Source of the DNA: Andrena cerasifolii
Taxonomy: Eukaryota > Arthropoda > Insecta > Hymenoptera > Andrenidae
Reading direction: 5' to 3'
Length of the DNA: 64,000 bases
Assembly: GCF_050908995.1 (NCBI RefSeq)
Contig: NC_135123.1
Location: 15,686,001 to 15,750,000 of the forward strand
A program made the position numbers and the translations under genes. The notes under the pieces are model-generated. The model did not search any database. It was given only the letters and a program-made list of their open reading frames with translations, and was not told where the DNA came from. Below are positions 57,001-63,941 of the stretch, piece after piece; the stretch's first letter is position 1, and every line of letters begins with the position of its first letter.

Positions 57001-58023
57001 TCTTCTAATTCGACACTGATGGATTCTTAACGAAATTCTGAACAACTCCGTCCTGATCAGTTCGTTTGCCCAAAAGTGTCGCGACGTGCCCTGCATTGCA
57101 TTCCTAACAAGCTTAAACACTTGCGCCCGGTTACTATTAAGGACAGCAGAATCTAAACTGAATTCTGTTCTACACTAAAACACACGTCGATGCAGAAACT
57201 AACATCTCTTAATTCAAAGTATTGTAACAGAAGCTCGCGGGGGTGTCATAAACCTTATTAGCAACTGGGCCAAGTTATGCAGGAAGCTACCAACCCTCTG
57301 ATCTGAAATTAAGTAAATTTAGTTTGAAGATTCTATTTGTTAAAAAGAAGTTGCTTTATTTCCATCGGGTATATTTTATTTCCTGTTATTGTTTTACAAT
57401 TCTTTTTAATGGGTTATGTAATAGTGAGTGGTATAATTAATATTGTTCTAAATTTTCTGCAGTTTTTGTTTTTTCAGCCTAAAATGGAACTATGGCTTGG
57501 TAGTTTCAATAATTCTATATTACAAGAGTTGTTCTATGGGGTGGTCATTTTTTACAAAATAAAGATCACAAAATTTTGGGAGCTGTACTGTGTTTAACTA
57601 ATTTTTTGTCATTTTCAGGATTCGTAGGTTTCTGCATAAGTTGGCCCAAGTGTACCTACGCGTTAGAAAGTCCTGTTTACAAGAAAGTAGCGCACTAAAA
57701 TGTCAATTTTATATTTAAAAATATTTTAAGAATAATGATATAAGATATAAAGGAACCTAGAAACGCGTTTTGCATAATTTAGGGGTACAAGCTGATTAAG
57801 GCTCTGTACAGACCTGGATCAGCAAAAGCTTTGGATCCACGTGGTCATTTCGCTACGTGATTATAGTAAAAAGCACACTTGGTAGTTTTACCAAGTACCA
57901 CACTAAGTTCACTCGCCATATTAAAAAAAATATAGATCACGTACCTGTATGGGAGTCGGATGCTGATAGATAAACGAGGCAGCAAGTCGTTAGGAGCCGA
58001 AGGAGCCACATGACACTACACAT
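2862..58023 (-). CDS. dpr20: Dpr-family two-Ig cell-surface protein, dpr20-like (five exons, partial at C terminus)
   Basis: Spliced gene on the minus strand; coding exons 57945-58023, 29119-29360, 25020-25239, 10099-10282 and 2862-3004 join in frame to 289 residues plus one base. The order is signal peptide (1-21), Ser/Thr- and His-rich linker (22-80), Ig1 (about 81-177; Cys98, Trp110, Cys163) and Ig2 (about 182-290; Cys209, Trp225, Cys271). Dpr proteins are neuronal surface receptors that bind DIP proteins and help specify synaptic partners. Phrases such as CRISLLQDKTVSWVR, NWRLQI, STHPP, NYD.TRGG.SVKT and EDGANSTLSIA-like text recall Drosophila Dpr20 more than other Dprs; this is from memory, not a search. 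N-glycosylation sequons are at N85, N154, N253 and N268. The C-terminal hydrophobic/GPI exon is missing from the window. Family assignment is firm; the Dpr20 subtype is likely. Which DIP it binds cannot be read from the sequence. Confidence 0.85.
7000..8260. other. CpG-rich patch within the fourth intron, possible alternative promoter
   Basis: Base composition changes abruptly from AT-rich to GC- and CpG-rich, with G-runs at 7167-7209 and C-rich stretches at 7390-7440. On the plus strand there is a TATAAG motif near 7239 and a GTGAGT donor-like site near 8058, so an unannotated plus-strand leader exon or an intronic regulatory region is possible. The open frames inside (79-116 codons) show no domain I recognise and overlap each other on both strands, as expected where stop codons are rare. 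Function is inferred, not shown. Confidence 0.3.
9855..9985. repeat. 16-bp inverted repeat framing about 130 bp
   Basis: AAGAAGGATCTTGAGA at 9855-9870 is matched exactly by its complement at 9969-9984, with about 98 nt between. It could be the ends of a very short transposon remnant or an RNA hairpin just 3' of the Ig2 exon acceptor region on the other side of the splice donor. No target duplication was seen. Confidence 0.5.
10099..10282 (-). CDS. dpr20: dpr20-like exon: first half of Ig2
   Basis: 184 nt, residues 181-241 plus two bases. The acceptor is ATTTCAG|CG and the donor is ATCAG|GTGACC (phase 1 in, phase 2 out); the donor is weaker at +4/+5. It encodes APSVQIVDALGDPLRDKYY, then ADSTIELLCVVRHIAMQVQ with Cys209, then QWLHGNRVLNYDTTRGGI with Trp225. 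The NYD.TRGG text just before the splice is a Dpr-family landmark. The exon contains no stop in this phase and links by phase only to the exons at 25020 and 3004. Confidence 0.93.
10367..10799. mobile_element. 433-bp MITE with about 45-bp terminal inverted repeats
   Basis: The left end reads AGGGCGACCCACGTGACC and the complement of the right end reads AGGGTGGCCCACGTAACC. Similarity continues through CTTGAACA.CTAATAT to about 45 bp with a few differences. No transposase frame is present; the 60- and 67-codon frames inside are incidental. The bases just outside are AT-rich (TTATAT left, TTATGC right), so a short duplication is possible but its length is unclear. The superfamily is not assigned. 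Confidence 0.75.
12904..13050 (-). repeat. tRNA-related SINE, copy A
   Basis: On the minus strand the element reads: a head with GATCAGGAACTCCCC and AAGAGGGAG (13025-13049), an A-box TGGTGGAGTTGG (12980-12991), a B-box GGTTCGAGTCC (12928-12938) and a run of T at 12906-12911 that could stop RNA polymerase III. The box sequences match tRNA promoter consensus, but the T-stem is mispaired and no proper anticodon arm forms, so it is not a working tRNA. The same layout recurs at 55600-55747, including the head that is not tRNA-derived. The A-B spacing differs by one base between the copies. Confidence 0.8.
17463..17893. mobile_element. PIF/Harbinger-type MITE, copy 1
   Basis: 431 bp with ends CAAGGGAAGATCCCGAACC (left) and a matching complement on the right, CCGGGTTCGGGATGTTCCCTTG. 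It is flanked by TAA on both sides (17460-17462 and 17894-17896). Three-base TAA/TTA duplications are typical of PIF/Harbinger elements. The inverted similarity extends far inward: AATTCACTCTAAGGGGTGAA is mirrored by CCCCCTTAGAGTAAATT. No transposase is encoded. It is alignable by eye over its whole length with the copy at 42787-43219. Confidence 0.85.
19500..19667. mobile_element. TTAA-flanked MITE, partial copy (right part)
   Basis: This stretch is collinear with about 38760-38965, sharing AAAACTACCGAATCAATT, TTTTTGCAGGGGG and the end TTCATCC followed by TTAA (19668-19671). The left end seen in the other copy is not recognisable here, so this copy seems truncated or too diverged. It has no coding content. 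Confidence 0.65.
23660..23707. mobile_element. hAT-like terminus, partner end not found
   Basis: The complement of 23690-23707 reads CAGTGTTTCTCAGACCTT, followed by a GC-rich stretch, which is the usual form of hAT-type ends. I could not find the opposite end or an 8-bp duplication within several hundred bases upstream, so this is either a solo end or a remnant whose other end has diverged. Confidence 0.45.
25020..25239 (-). CDS. dpr20: dpr20-like exon: remainder of Ig1
   Basis: 220 nt, residues 108-180 plus one base. The acceptor is GTCGGCAG|GTG and the donor is AACG|GTGAGT (phase 0 in, phase 1 out). It begins VSWVRRQDNGEKVNLLTVG, with the Ig core Trp110 and the Dpr hallmark LLTVG, continues through RYTVKFQYPDNWRLQIEPV and ends with DEGQYECQVSTHPPKYIHV, giving the D.G.Y.C signature and Cys163. 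A sequon lies at N154 (NSS). The intron within Ig1 between B and C strands is typical for this family, since the preceding exon stops at the same point, DKT|VSW. This is the most clearly recognisable exon of the gene. Confidence 0.95.
25240..29118 (-). other. dpr20: second intron of the dpr20-like gene, inside Ig1
   Basis: About 3.9 kb. It contains a chain of short stems at 26461-26574, an AATAAA at 26957-26962 that may belong to an old LTR or unclassified repeat, a fragment near 27130-27220 that resembles the inner part of the PIF/Harbinger-type MITEs, and a (GATC) run at about 27422-27435. Nothing else is recognisable. The 100-codon frame at 26564-26866 starts without ATG and shows no domain. 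Confidence 0.65.
26461..26574. repeat. cluster of short hairpins
   Basis: Three stems follow within 115 bp: TTAGCAA/TTGCTAA (26461-26467 and 26473-26479, 5-nt loop); GAATCTCATCGC/GCGGTGAGATTC (26497-26508 and 26514-26525, 5-nt loop, one wobble); and CCCTCTTAG/CTAAGGGG (26552-26560 and 26567-26574, 6-nt loop, one bulge). A short CCCTTAAAGGG palindrome lies between the second and third. The region could be the untranslated part of an old retroelement or a structured RNA; I cannot assign it. Confidence 0.4.
29119..29360 (-). CDS. dpr20: dpr20-like exon: linker and first strands of Ig1
   Basis: 242 nt, residues 27-107. The acceptor is GTTGCAG|AC and the donor is AAAACC|GTAAGT, a strong consensus (phase 1 in, phase 0 out). 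It encodes a Ser/Thr-rich stretch, then a histidine cluster (HQHHHDHRWGPHF, from residue 67), then the Ig1 start with NMTVQAG, the first conserved cysteine (Cys98) in LDCRISLLQDKT and a sequon at N85. The DCRISLLQDKT phrase is the part most specific to the Dpr20 subgroup in my recall. Immediately after the donor the coding strand is C-rich for about 60 nt. The overlapping plus-strand open frame at 28915-29334 is a shadow of this exon. Confidence 0.9.
29674..30192. repeat. 519-bp near-perfect inverted repeat with AT-repeat loop
   Basis: The arm at 29674 to about 29838 is repeated in reverse complement at about 30028-30192. By eye only three bases differ over about 165 nt (near 29683, 29754 and 29816). 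Each arm runs from CGTGCAAATC to CCAGTTTTTAATATATATA. The roughly 190-bp centre is made of TATATTAATATAT units and is itself largely self-complementary. No coding content and no flanking target duplication are visible. It could be a foldback transposon, a hairpin-RNA source or an inverted duplication made by replication or assembly. Confidence 0.9.
30522..30625. repeat. short inverted repeat pair
   Basis: CAAATTGATACGAAC near 30526 is mirrored by GAATTCGTATCAATT near 30603-30617, with a 12-bp perfect core and about 70 nt between. It is adjacent to the left end of the MITE at 30678, so it may be an older insertion that the latter landed beside. Confidence 0.4.
30678..31181. mobile_element. PIF/Harbinger-type MITE, copy 3 (diverged)
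   Basis: 504 bp, with ends AAAGGGAAGTTCG on the left and CGAACTTCCCTTG on the right, both flanked by TTA (30675-30677 and 31182-31184). Inside the ends, AAAATTCAAAAAATCTGAAAC is mirrored by GTTTCAGATTGTTTGGAATTT. It keeps the terminal pattern, the target duplication and a central GGGGGTGTTTTCACCC motif of the copies at 17463 and 42787, but is longer and more diverged. No protein is encoded. Confidence 0.75.
31439..31618. mobile_element. possible piggyBac-like end fragment
   Basis: TTAA at 31439-31442 is followed by CCCTTGAACCTCGGATCG, resembling piggyBac-type termini (TTAACCC). A GGGTCAAAATTGACCC-like palindrome lies near 31597-31612 and the stretch ends in TCGAGGATT. The matching right TTAA end is not seen. 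The LINE fragment starts where this stretch stops, so boundaries are uncertain. Confidence 0.35.
31620..32455 (+). pseudogene. 3' end of a Jockey/I-type LINE, broken reverse-transcriptase C-terminal region
   Basis: Translated in shifting frames, the DNA gives SEVIDLGV (near 31685), then LKLLYVALARPNVEYASIIW and SPRHAKFIKLIERVQHKFLK (31810-31930), an in-frame stop at 31968-31970, then after a frameshift NIATLEDRRRIADVIFLYKI (about 32008-32065), then RTRLLFVSSLPKWVS and SPLNR-like PLNRAMSIAN. This order is that of the thumb/C-terminal part of reverse transcriptases of Jockey- and I-like LINEs. It is cut off at its 5' end, as LINE insertions often are, and has at least one stop and two frameshifts. 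The 3' end finishes in AATAATAATAATAAT (about 32430-32448), the type of simple tail seen in I-like elements. It sits opposite to the host gene's direction. Confidence 0.88.
32700..34990. other. GC- and CpG-rich stretch in the first intron
   Basis: Two GC-rich blocks (about 32.7-33.6 and 34.1-34.95 kb) are separated by ordinary AT-rich DNA. They contain the longest non-Dpr open frame in the window (235 codons, 34323-35030, minus) and several overlapping frames on the other strand. None has a recognisable domain, and rarity of stop codons in GC-rich DNA explains them. A run of 13 G at 34395-34407 lies within. A regulatory role, such as an enhancer or alternative promoter of the Dpr gene, is possible but not shown. 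Confidence 0.3.
35011..35215. repeat. AT-rich dispersed repeat, copy 1
   Basis: AGCGGATCGAATAAAGGCAC, then TTTAACTTTAGATTATTTGA and GAATAAAG, recur in reverse complement at 63875-63941. Within this copy the right side (GAATAGGGTTTAAAGTTAAAG near 35200) roughly mirrors the left, so the whole may be a MITE with AACTTTAACTTTA-type ends. No target duplication was identified. Confidence 0.5.
37502..38024. mobile_element. 523-bp MITE with long terminal inverted repeats
   Basis: The left end, CACAGTGGGGAAATTTCGCG then ATTTTATGGCCAAAACCATA, is mirrored on the right by a complement reading CACAGTGGGGAAATTTTGCG then ATTTTATGGCCAAAACTATA. Further in, GTCAATTGAAGAA near 37579 mirrors TTCTTCAATTGAC near 37936. 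CAGTGGGG suggests a hAT-type end, but an 8-bp duplication is not evident; both flanks do share CGGCC next to the ends. The interior is AT-rich and non-coding. Confidence 0.8.
38531..38965. mobile_element. TTAA-flanked MITE, full copy
   Basis: 435 bp bounded by TTAA at 38527-38530 and 38966-38969. The ends are inverted: GGATGAATTGCAGTGAC on the left and GTTACTGAAGTTCATCC on the right (complement GGATGAACTTCAGTAAC). TTAA flanks are the hallmark of piggyBac-type targets. Its right half is repeated at 19500-19667. It encodes no protein. Confidence 0.75.
39979..40036. repeat. hairpin with AT-dinucleotide loop
   Basis: GAAAATAAGATACAAA (39979 onward) is mirrored by TTTGTATCTTATTTTC (40021-40036) with an (AT)n loop of about 27 nt. 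The 15-16 bp stem is perfect. It could form a cruciform or an RNA hairpin, or mark a tiny palindromic insertion. Confidence 0.65.
40891..41080. repeat. repeat with three copies of a GGGGYARATTGTAACA motif
   Basis: TAGGGGAGACCGGGGCAGAT then AGTAACA at 40891-40917 recurs as GTCCGGGGTAAATTGTAACA at 41061-41080, and in inverted form as TGTTACAATGTGCCCC at 41044-41059. The last two form a 16-bp stem with two mismatches and a 5-nt loop. GGGGAGACCGGGGC resembles termini of animal DNA elements as I remember them. The stretch may be two abutting element ends. Confidence 0.5.
42787..43219. mobile_element. PIF/Harbinger-type MITE, copy 2
   Basis: 433 bp flanked by TTA at 42784-42786 and 43220-43222. 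The ends are CAAGAGCAGATCCCGAACCC and its right-hand mirror GGGTTCGGGATCTTCCCTTG. It aligns by eye along its whole length with the copy at 17463-17893, sharing GGGGGTGAAATTAACCCCTG, TTGTGTTATAACTCGCGA and TTTCAAGACAAAAGT. Length differs by two bases. Two copies within one gene with intact flanks show that the family was mobile in this lineage. Confidence 0.87.
47504..48218. mobile_element. 715-bp TTAA-flanked element, different family
   Basis: TTAA at 47500-47503 and 48219-48222 bound ends GGGGTCATTCTACTTTGA and, on the right, the complement of TTCACAGTGGAATGACACC, giving about 20 bp of inverted similarity. The ends differ from those of the element at 38531. The 94-codon frame inside (47843-48127) lacks any transposase motif I know and is likely incidental. 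Confidence 0.6.
50666..50685 (+). other. G-rich run, possible G-quadruplex
   Basis: The bases GAGGGGGGTGGGGGTGTGGGG contain runs of six, five and four G separated by one to three bases, in otherwise AT-rich DNA. The six-G run can be split to give four tracts. On the transcribed Dpr pre-mRNA this would be C-rich, so any structure would be in DNA. Confidence 0.4.
51575..51963. mobile_element. foldback MITE with Tc1/mariner-like ends
   Basis: 389 bp and palindromic along almost its entire length. The left starts CAGTGAGTAACGAAAATATT then CGGACAC and the right is its exact mirror for about 43 bp (ending 51963). Beyond that the two halves keep aligning with more differences to the centre near 51770. 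The left flank is TA (51573-51574); the right flank is CA, a possible mutated TA. TA targets and CAGTG ends point to Tc1/mariner. It has no coding capacity. Confidence 0.85.
54732..54750. repeat. 19-bp perfect palindrome with paired CCAAT boxes
   Basis: GATTGGAGCCGCTCCAATC reads the same on both strands apart from its central base, placing a CCAAT motif on each strand. It may be a dimeric protein-binding site or a chance palindrome. Confidence 0.4.
55600..55747 (-). repeat. tRNA-related SINE, copy B
   Basis: On the minus strand: a head with GGATCAGGAACCCCC and AAAGAGGG (55717-55747), an A-box TAGCCGAGGTGG (55674-55685), a B-box GGTTCGAGTCC (55623-55633) and a T-run (55601-55606). The T-arm pairs well here (GCGGG with CCCGT), and an acceptor-like stem GGAGTCGG/CCGAGGCTCC can form with one bulge, but the middle does not make a normal anticodon arm. 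The core looks Ser/Leu-tRNA-like. The layout matches the copy at 12904-13050 from head to T-run. Confidence 0.8.
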
Positions 58024-58106
58024 GATTGCCCGACGCGTGGCTCCTCCCTTCCTTATCTGTTCCCGCTGCTGCGGTTCGGGTACCGCTGCCTCGACATCGC
58101 TGTCAT
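57945..58106 (-). CDS. dpr20: dpr20-like exon with 5' leader, start codon and signal peptide (coding 57945-58023)
   Basis: The ATG at 58023 opens 26 codons plus one base, starting MCSVMWLLRLLTTCC and continuing LVYLSASDSHT: a short start, a hydrophobic core and small residues around a likely cleavage near residue 21. A second in-frame ATG at residue 5 could serve instead. The exon ends in a CAG|GTACGT donor (phase 1), which matches the phase-1 acceptor at 29360 and makes Asp27. I place the acceptor after TTTCAG at 58107-58109, but this is less certain, because an exon extending further right is possible. The leader holds a 17-codon upstream ORF (58053-58106). The frame of the signal peptide is also open through the whole leader. 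The call rests on signal-peptide character, donor quality and phase match. Confidence 0.72.
58053..58106 (-). promoter_or_regulatory. upstream ORF in the signal-peptide exon
   Basis: If the exon begins at 58106, its first bases are ATGACAGCGATG, opening a 17-codon frame (MTAMSRQRYPNRSSGNR) that ends in TAA 29 nt before the main ATG. It has two ATGs and is in a different frame from the Dpr product. Such short leaders often reduce translation of the main frame. Whether it is in the mature message depends on where the acceptor really is. Confidence 0.4.
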
Positions 58107-61100
58107 CTGAAACACAAGACCGAGTGTAACGAATACATTCAGTTCAACTTATCTCTAAGTCGCACTTAGAATCCTTCGTTAACATTGATTAATTAAATAT
58201 GAGAATGTATTAGTGATTAGCTGGCAATTAGCAACGGTTCAAATCGGAGCAAACTGAATTCTATATCAGAGGAGAATCTTTTACCTTCTGATTCGTAGGA
58301 TTGTTGAATGTGTGTCTGAGATCGGGGAAGAAAGAAAAATGATTGCAACGTGTGTGCAGAAATAAGATTCTGATCTTTAGCAAATGACAAGTGCGTTATC
58401 TTTTAGTAAAGACCAGAATCTCATGTTTGGAAAAGAGTGGACTCGGATAGTTTTACCAACAAACAAACGATCTCTTTGGAAATTATTCACCTTGGGAATT
58501 TTGTTTACATTGTACAGGTACATATAGGGAGTTTCAAGGCAGTTGTTTTAAAAACAGGCAAAAGGGGGATGTTTCTAGGCAATTCATATTAGTACGTGGT
58601 GCAGTTCATAAAAGGAATGTTTGAATGAAGGGAATTGATCAACTTATGTGGCAATATTCTCCAAAAAGTCTCAAAGCAGCGGTTCAACTTTCCATTAAAT
58701 ACCTGCTGCTTGGAAACTTGTCCTTTCCCTCCCTCGACAAACCATCAATATTTACCAGAAATATTTACTCATTGCTACTTAAATACACGTGTATGATAAA
58801 TAACAGTTTCTGGAGCAGTGGGGCTAATCTTCGGAGTAACGCAATCGAAGAATTTGAAGCAGAAAAAGTATTCTTAGGAAAAAAGGAAAGCCATACTTAA
58901 TAACAATTTTATTATATTCATTACAATTAACAATTTTTCTATTCTCTTTCTGTACTTCTACTAAACCTGTATTTATCTTCTTATTTGCACATAGGGCGGG
59001 GCACAATTTGGTGTACAATAGAAAAATAAGTAATTCAGTGCGTAAAATTAAGTCCGATTCCATTCCGGAATCTTCAAAATTGATTCCCTCAAAATCGAAG
59101 CCACGTACACGAAAGAATCCTGTGCCACATTTCCGATTTATTTAAACACACAGAACCACCTATATTGCATTTCTAGCACGAATCACGTTACACCCTGTAC
59201 CCACCCTAATCACCTCACCCTGTCACCCGTACCACCCCACCTGGTTATTCCCCAATTTGCTTTTAGAGAAATGGAAAATAATACCAATGAAACAACGCAC
59301 GAGCCCTAGGTAAAATTCCAACAAATCCTCTGATTAAGCACTGCCAGGGGTACCGTCTTCCACGCGTCGTCGTCGAGTTCGGAATGCAATAAAGGTCGGT
59401 ACCACTTTGACGTTCCGTATCGCAAGTCCACGGTGTTCGGGGTGGTTAAACTGCGTAGGCGTCGGGGGTGGGTGGGTAATACCATAGCACGCCGGTGCCA
59501 TAATGTAATTAACTCGTTTTATTTTAGCGGCCGCGGAACGGCCCGGTGCCTCGCTAATATGAAAGTATCGCCGACTCTGCGGGGATTAACTTCTGAAACT
59601 TTCCCACGGGCAGCGTGCACGGATTTTAATTAAACGATAATTAAACACCGTAGGATAGCGGATACATTGAAGAATCGTCGGCGGCCTCTATTTTCGCTGT
59701 CACCCTTCGAAAGGCTGGCCAGGGTGGCTGCGAACTTTGCGCGAATGCTTTTGCGTGGCAGATGGAGAAACAGATAACGTCATAAACCGGCGCACGACTA
59801 TACTTGCCGCGAAATTAATTGGGCCCTCCAGCGCCATTCAGGTGCAAACACCCACGCTTCGCGTTCCATGCGCGTTCGCTCTGTGCTATTGTTTGAATTG
59901 AACAGAGACAGTGCGGGTAGTTGGAGAGGAACGGAGATATCTGCGGGACGAGTGAAAGAGAAATGCAATAGGTTCGTGACAAGTCGAAAAGTTCAAAGGG
60001 ACGCGTCCATTATAGGGCTGCTTCTGGAATGTGTGGCTAAAATTTCAAAGCGCATTCCACTGATCGTGATGATGGAACAATGTCGTATAAATATAGATCC
60101 GCGAGTATCTCGATATCCAGTTAAAATCTTTCAAAGTTTTATGGCAGAGGAAACGTATGAATGAAATGTCAAGCATGTGTGCACATATATGTGATTCTAT
60201 TTCGCTCCATCCTGATGGAATAAGAGTGACTCTAGAGTCTGGTTACTCTCGACACAATGGAACATCGAGGGAGGAAATGGAAAATGTAATTGGAGAATTT
60301 AAGGGATCTTCCTAGTGCGATGGCTGAAAAGAAACATAATTTTCCGGAATTAAAATGGAAACAAATATTGCGCGTATCATTTTGCCCCTTTGTAGCTTTA
60401 TTCTATCACAGTTTGAGAGTATAAAAAACAAATTGCGAGTAAAAATATCCATTTATAGCGTAATAGGAGTATCGCGAAGAAAGAAATGTAAAAGTGTAGC
60501 AATTATTTTTGAGTTCCTCATTGGGTTATAACTAATGCAATTTTTCGGTACGTGTGCGTGTTGGGTGTGAACAAACAATTTTCTGTTAACTTTCCCCTGT
60601 TTTCTACAATCCTACGACATCATTCTACTAATTGTAATTATCCCGTCCTTCTTGTATAAAATAAAATTCCATTGATATTCCTTCTTTAAATTCTCCGATT
60701 ACATTTTCCAGATCCTCAAGGGCGCATGGGCGTAAGGGCGGTCAAGGAATTCACAGGCTGTCGCGTTCAGCCCATTATCTGTCCTGGATTTCGGCGACGC
60801 AGCGAAATCAATGTCCGCGAAAATCGAGAACGCGGAGGAGCGTCACGTATCGCGCGTCTGCAACGAACTACATACGTGTTTTTTTTTTGTTCGCCTTTCC
60901 CCGTCGTCCCTCGAGCCTTTCATCCGGCGAAGTTAGAAAGGCGCTCGTTCGAAACCCGGTATTCGAATCACGAACTGGCTTCTTACGTCGGAACGTTGCG
61001 TGCTATTTGAATAAAAGTTGCGGTTCGGTTAACACGTATTTATTCCATTGGCCCGCGCCGCGTGCACGCTACTTTATTTGCGACCCCCGCGGCGAATTTC

Positions 61101-61210
61101 CCCAATCCGCGTTGCCCTTTTGCGGGCACGGATTTCCTTTATCAGCCGATCAATGGAATCGCTCTCTGTGTTCGTGTCGTGACACTCGACCTCCGCGTTG
61201 GAATCCAATG

Positions 61211-61240
61211 TACGAGGGCTGTTCAATAAAAATGTATACC
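61211..61240 (+). mobile_element. mariner-like terminal repeat, solo
   Basis: TACGAGGGCTGTTCAATAAA matches the form of mariner inverted terminal repeats as I recall them, with the TA target at its start. The mirrored end was not found downstream in the window, so this is probably the remnant of a larger element. Confidence 0.45.
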
Positions 61241-63874
61241 TGGAAAAGCTGCGGTATGTGTGGACTTAGGTAAATCGTACTTTCAACTTTGCTTTGGGTA
61301 TCTAGCATCGTTTTTCGCTTCCCTTTGCGTTTGGCTTGCGCTGCATTCTGCAAAGTCGCTGAAATAGCTGCCCCACTGTGTCAATGTCAATGGCACGTTG
61401 TCATTAAATTCTTAAGCACTTTGGGTGCTAATGGTAATTTATAAAGACATTATCTAAGAACGCTCTAACAAATAATTGCATCAATGTCTATAGTTTAACT
61501 ATGAATATTATCAAAAAACCAAAATAGGAGAAACATACCTGAATGATCTAAATAACAAGTGTAGCTTGCCCAGGGTATGCGATTCGTGTTACTGCTCAGC
61601 GTCACTCAGTACAATAAAAGAGACAATATACGCATGTAACTGTGTAAAGCAAGCGTTTTGAAAACTTTTGTGGAAGGCGGGAGAAGGCGTGTTACATTCA
61701 TGACGCCGTTACGTTTGTCCCCGTTCTCCCCTGCATATAAAACTATAAAATTATAACGACTTATCTTCGTTTAAACTAGGAAAGAAATTGCACTTGAAAA
61801 TGTCGTAAATGCAAGTTTGATTCATTCCTGCTAGCTTCGTCATAATTTTATCACAGTTCGTTTAAGTATTAATCGCTGCTTTCCGAGTAGATCAATTCAC
61901 GCCGATCCGTCATTTAAATTATGGAATTATTGTAGAGTGTCTAGCGCGGATCATATTCATATACCGTATGATTAGACACGACCCACTACGTGCCATTATT
62001 CTGTTTAATTTCCCCCTCATTTATTACAGTCAATTTATTTATGCTAAGAGTACCTGGTGCTCCATTTTACCCAGTGGAATTTAGCGTTCATCGAAGTAAC
62101 GGAATATAATTATCCTAGTCCGCTATGAGAATAACTTTAATCACGTACGACTTCAGGCTCATCGTTAATGGTCAATATTATACAATGCAATTCCGATGTA
62201 CCTACTCGTTTCATTTTTAATTGCAACAGAAAAATCGTGACAATCTCTTCGCAGCTTGATTCCCGTTTGCTTTCACACTTGCACTCATCGTTTGCCCTTT
62301 TTATAGCAATAAGTTCCACGGGGAACAAGGTTATTGTACTACGTACAATGGAAGCGGTTTATATTACTGTTTTCGTTGAAGAGGAGAACGTACACCGCGC
62401 GGTTAATTATGTGCAGCTTAACGCGATCGCGTTAATTGCTCGCCACAGTTACTTTTTATAATGTCGCCGTTACCAAAAGGTCCCACGAGCTTTGTTAGAA
62501 ATCCTATTTGTTGCGACACGCGGTTGACACGGGCATAAAGCCGCCGCTGCATTCAACTTACCAAAGAATGTAAGTTGGAATTAAATGCGATAGTGCACGT
62601 TAGTAAACTCTTTGAATGTAGAAATGTAAAGCCATTAAAAGAAATGTAGGAAGAATATTTCTCGTTTAGTATTTACAACTCTCTTTCCCGTTGCATTATT
62701 TGTGAAAACAGAGATAACTTCAGATATTAGTTTAGATTTTTTTTAATCGCTTGACTTTTAATCCTAATACGTCCTTCAGTTTAGATATATATTTAACATA
62801 TTTCTTAAAATATATTTTATATTTTTCTCAAAGTTAAATGTGTTCTCAAAGAAATTAGGACACAATTGGGTCGTAAAAGATTTGAGAGTTGTAGGTACTG
62901 GGGTTAAGCACCAGAAGTTAGAAGTGAAATTTTTAATAACTCATATTTTAACAACAAAGTCTTAGATTGCAATACCGATGAGGATTTTCCGAGGTTTTTG
63001 TCATATGGAATTTGCATGCCGCGTTTTATTTCATTATTTGGTAGCGCTTTGTATAAGTAAGTTAATAATAATGCTAAAATATTCATATAATATTACATTA
63101 TTATGAAATGTTTTACTGTGTTATTTACTCAATATATTATTATGCATTAATATGTCTATATAAATGCAACAGTGGTTATCGATGTATGTAGGATCATTAT
63201 CATTATGGGGCAGTATCGTTAAAGGAGACTTATAAGCGATAGTGGAATTATATTTTTTGATATTATCGCCCAAGTTCTTTTATACTCATTTCTACGTATA
63301 GCAAAGTTGTTATTAGCAATCTGAATATTGAATCGACAGCAACCTAACTTTGTTATTTAGAAGGTTATACTCGAGGAACTTTGGGATCGAAGACGGTTCG
63401 AAGTACGTGGCTCGTTCGGTAGTTAATTATGTACTCCGACATGAAACTTTCTACTCGAATGAAATTAGCAGAAACTGTTTTTTAATCAACGTCTGCTTCC
63501 CTATTCACAAACTTTTATAATGAATCAACATTCCCGATCGATGATAGAAAATTTTCTGCATGAGCCATACCTTCGATTAAGCAATGGAAAGCACTATTAA
63601 AAACACAATTTCTTTTCTCGTGTAATTGAAAACTGCGTCTACTTTTCAGTATCTACACAGCTCAATATATTAGGGAACCTTTCATTCTAAAAGGGATTAG
63701 TCAAATCCGATGGTACTGAAATTACAACGTCTGAGGATATGTTTCTCTAAAAGGCTGACCAGATACTCTTAGGCAATTTAAATTAAATTAAATTTAATTT
63801 AAATAAAATTTCAAATTATGAATAAAAGTTAAAAAATTAGTCGCCATATGTAGAATAAAGTTAACCCGAGTTAA

Positions 63875-63941
63875 CGAATAAAGAGATTACCTTTATTCGT
63901 CGAATAATCTAAAGTTAAAGTAACTTTTATACGATCCGCTT
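63875..63941. repeat. AT-rich dispersed repeat, copy 2 (inverted relative to copy 1)
   Basis: The complement contains AGCGGATCGTATAAA, ACTTTAACTTTAGATTATT and GAATAAAGG in the same order as at 35011-35070. The two are in opposite orientation and about 29 kb apart. Confidence 0.5.

Larger units (their letters stand above)
29361..57944 (-). other. dpr20: first intron of the dpr20-like gene, about 28.6 kb
   Basis: It separates the signal-peptide exon from the Ig1 exons and holds most of the mobile DNA in the window: a long inverted repeat (29674-30192), MITEs at 30678, 37502, 38531, 42787, 47504 and 51575, a broken LINE (about 31620-32455), AT-rich repeats near 35.0 kb and a SINE at 55600. GC-rich patches lie at about 32.7-33.6, 34.1-34.95, 44.8-45.2, 46.4-47.1 and 52.1-52.8 kb. 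I see no gene in any of these or in the remaining AT-rich stretches. A first intron this long after the signal-peptide exon is common in Dpr genes. Confidence 0.7.

Noticed and set aside
60887..61273. 128-codon frame upstream of the signal-peptide exon as an extra gene
   Set aside because: It lies in a GC-rich patch, overlaps another frame and runs into a mariner-like terminal repeat.
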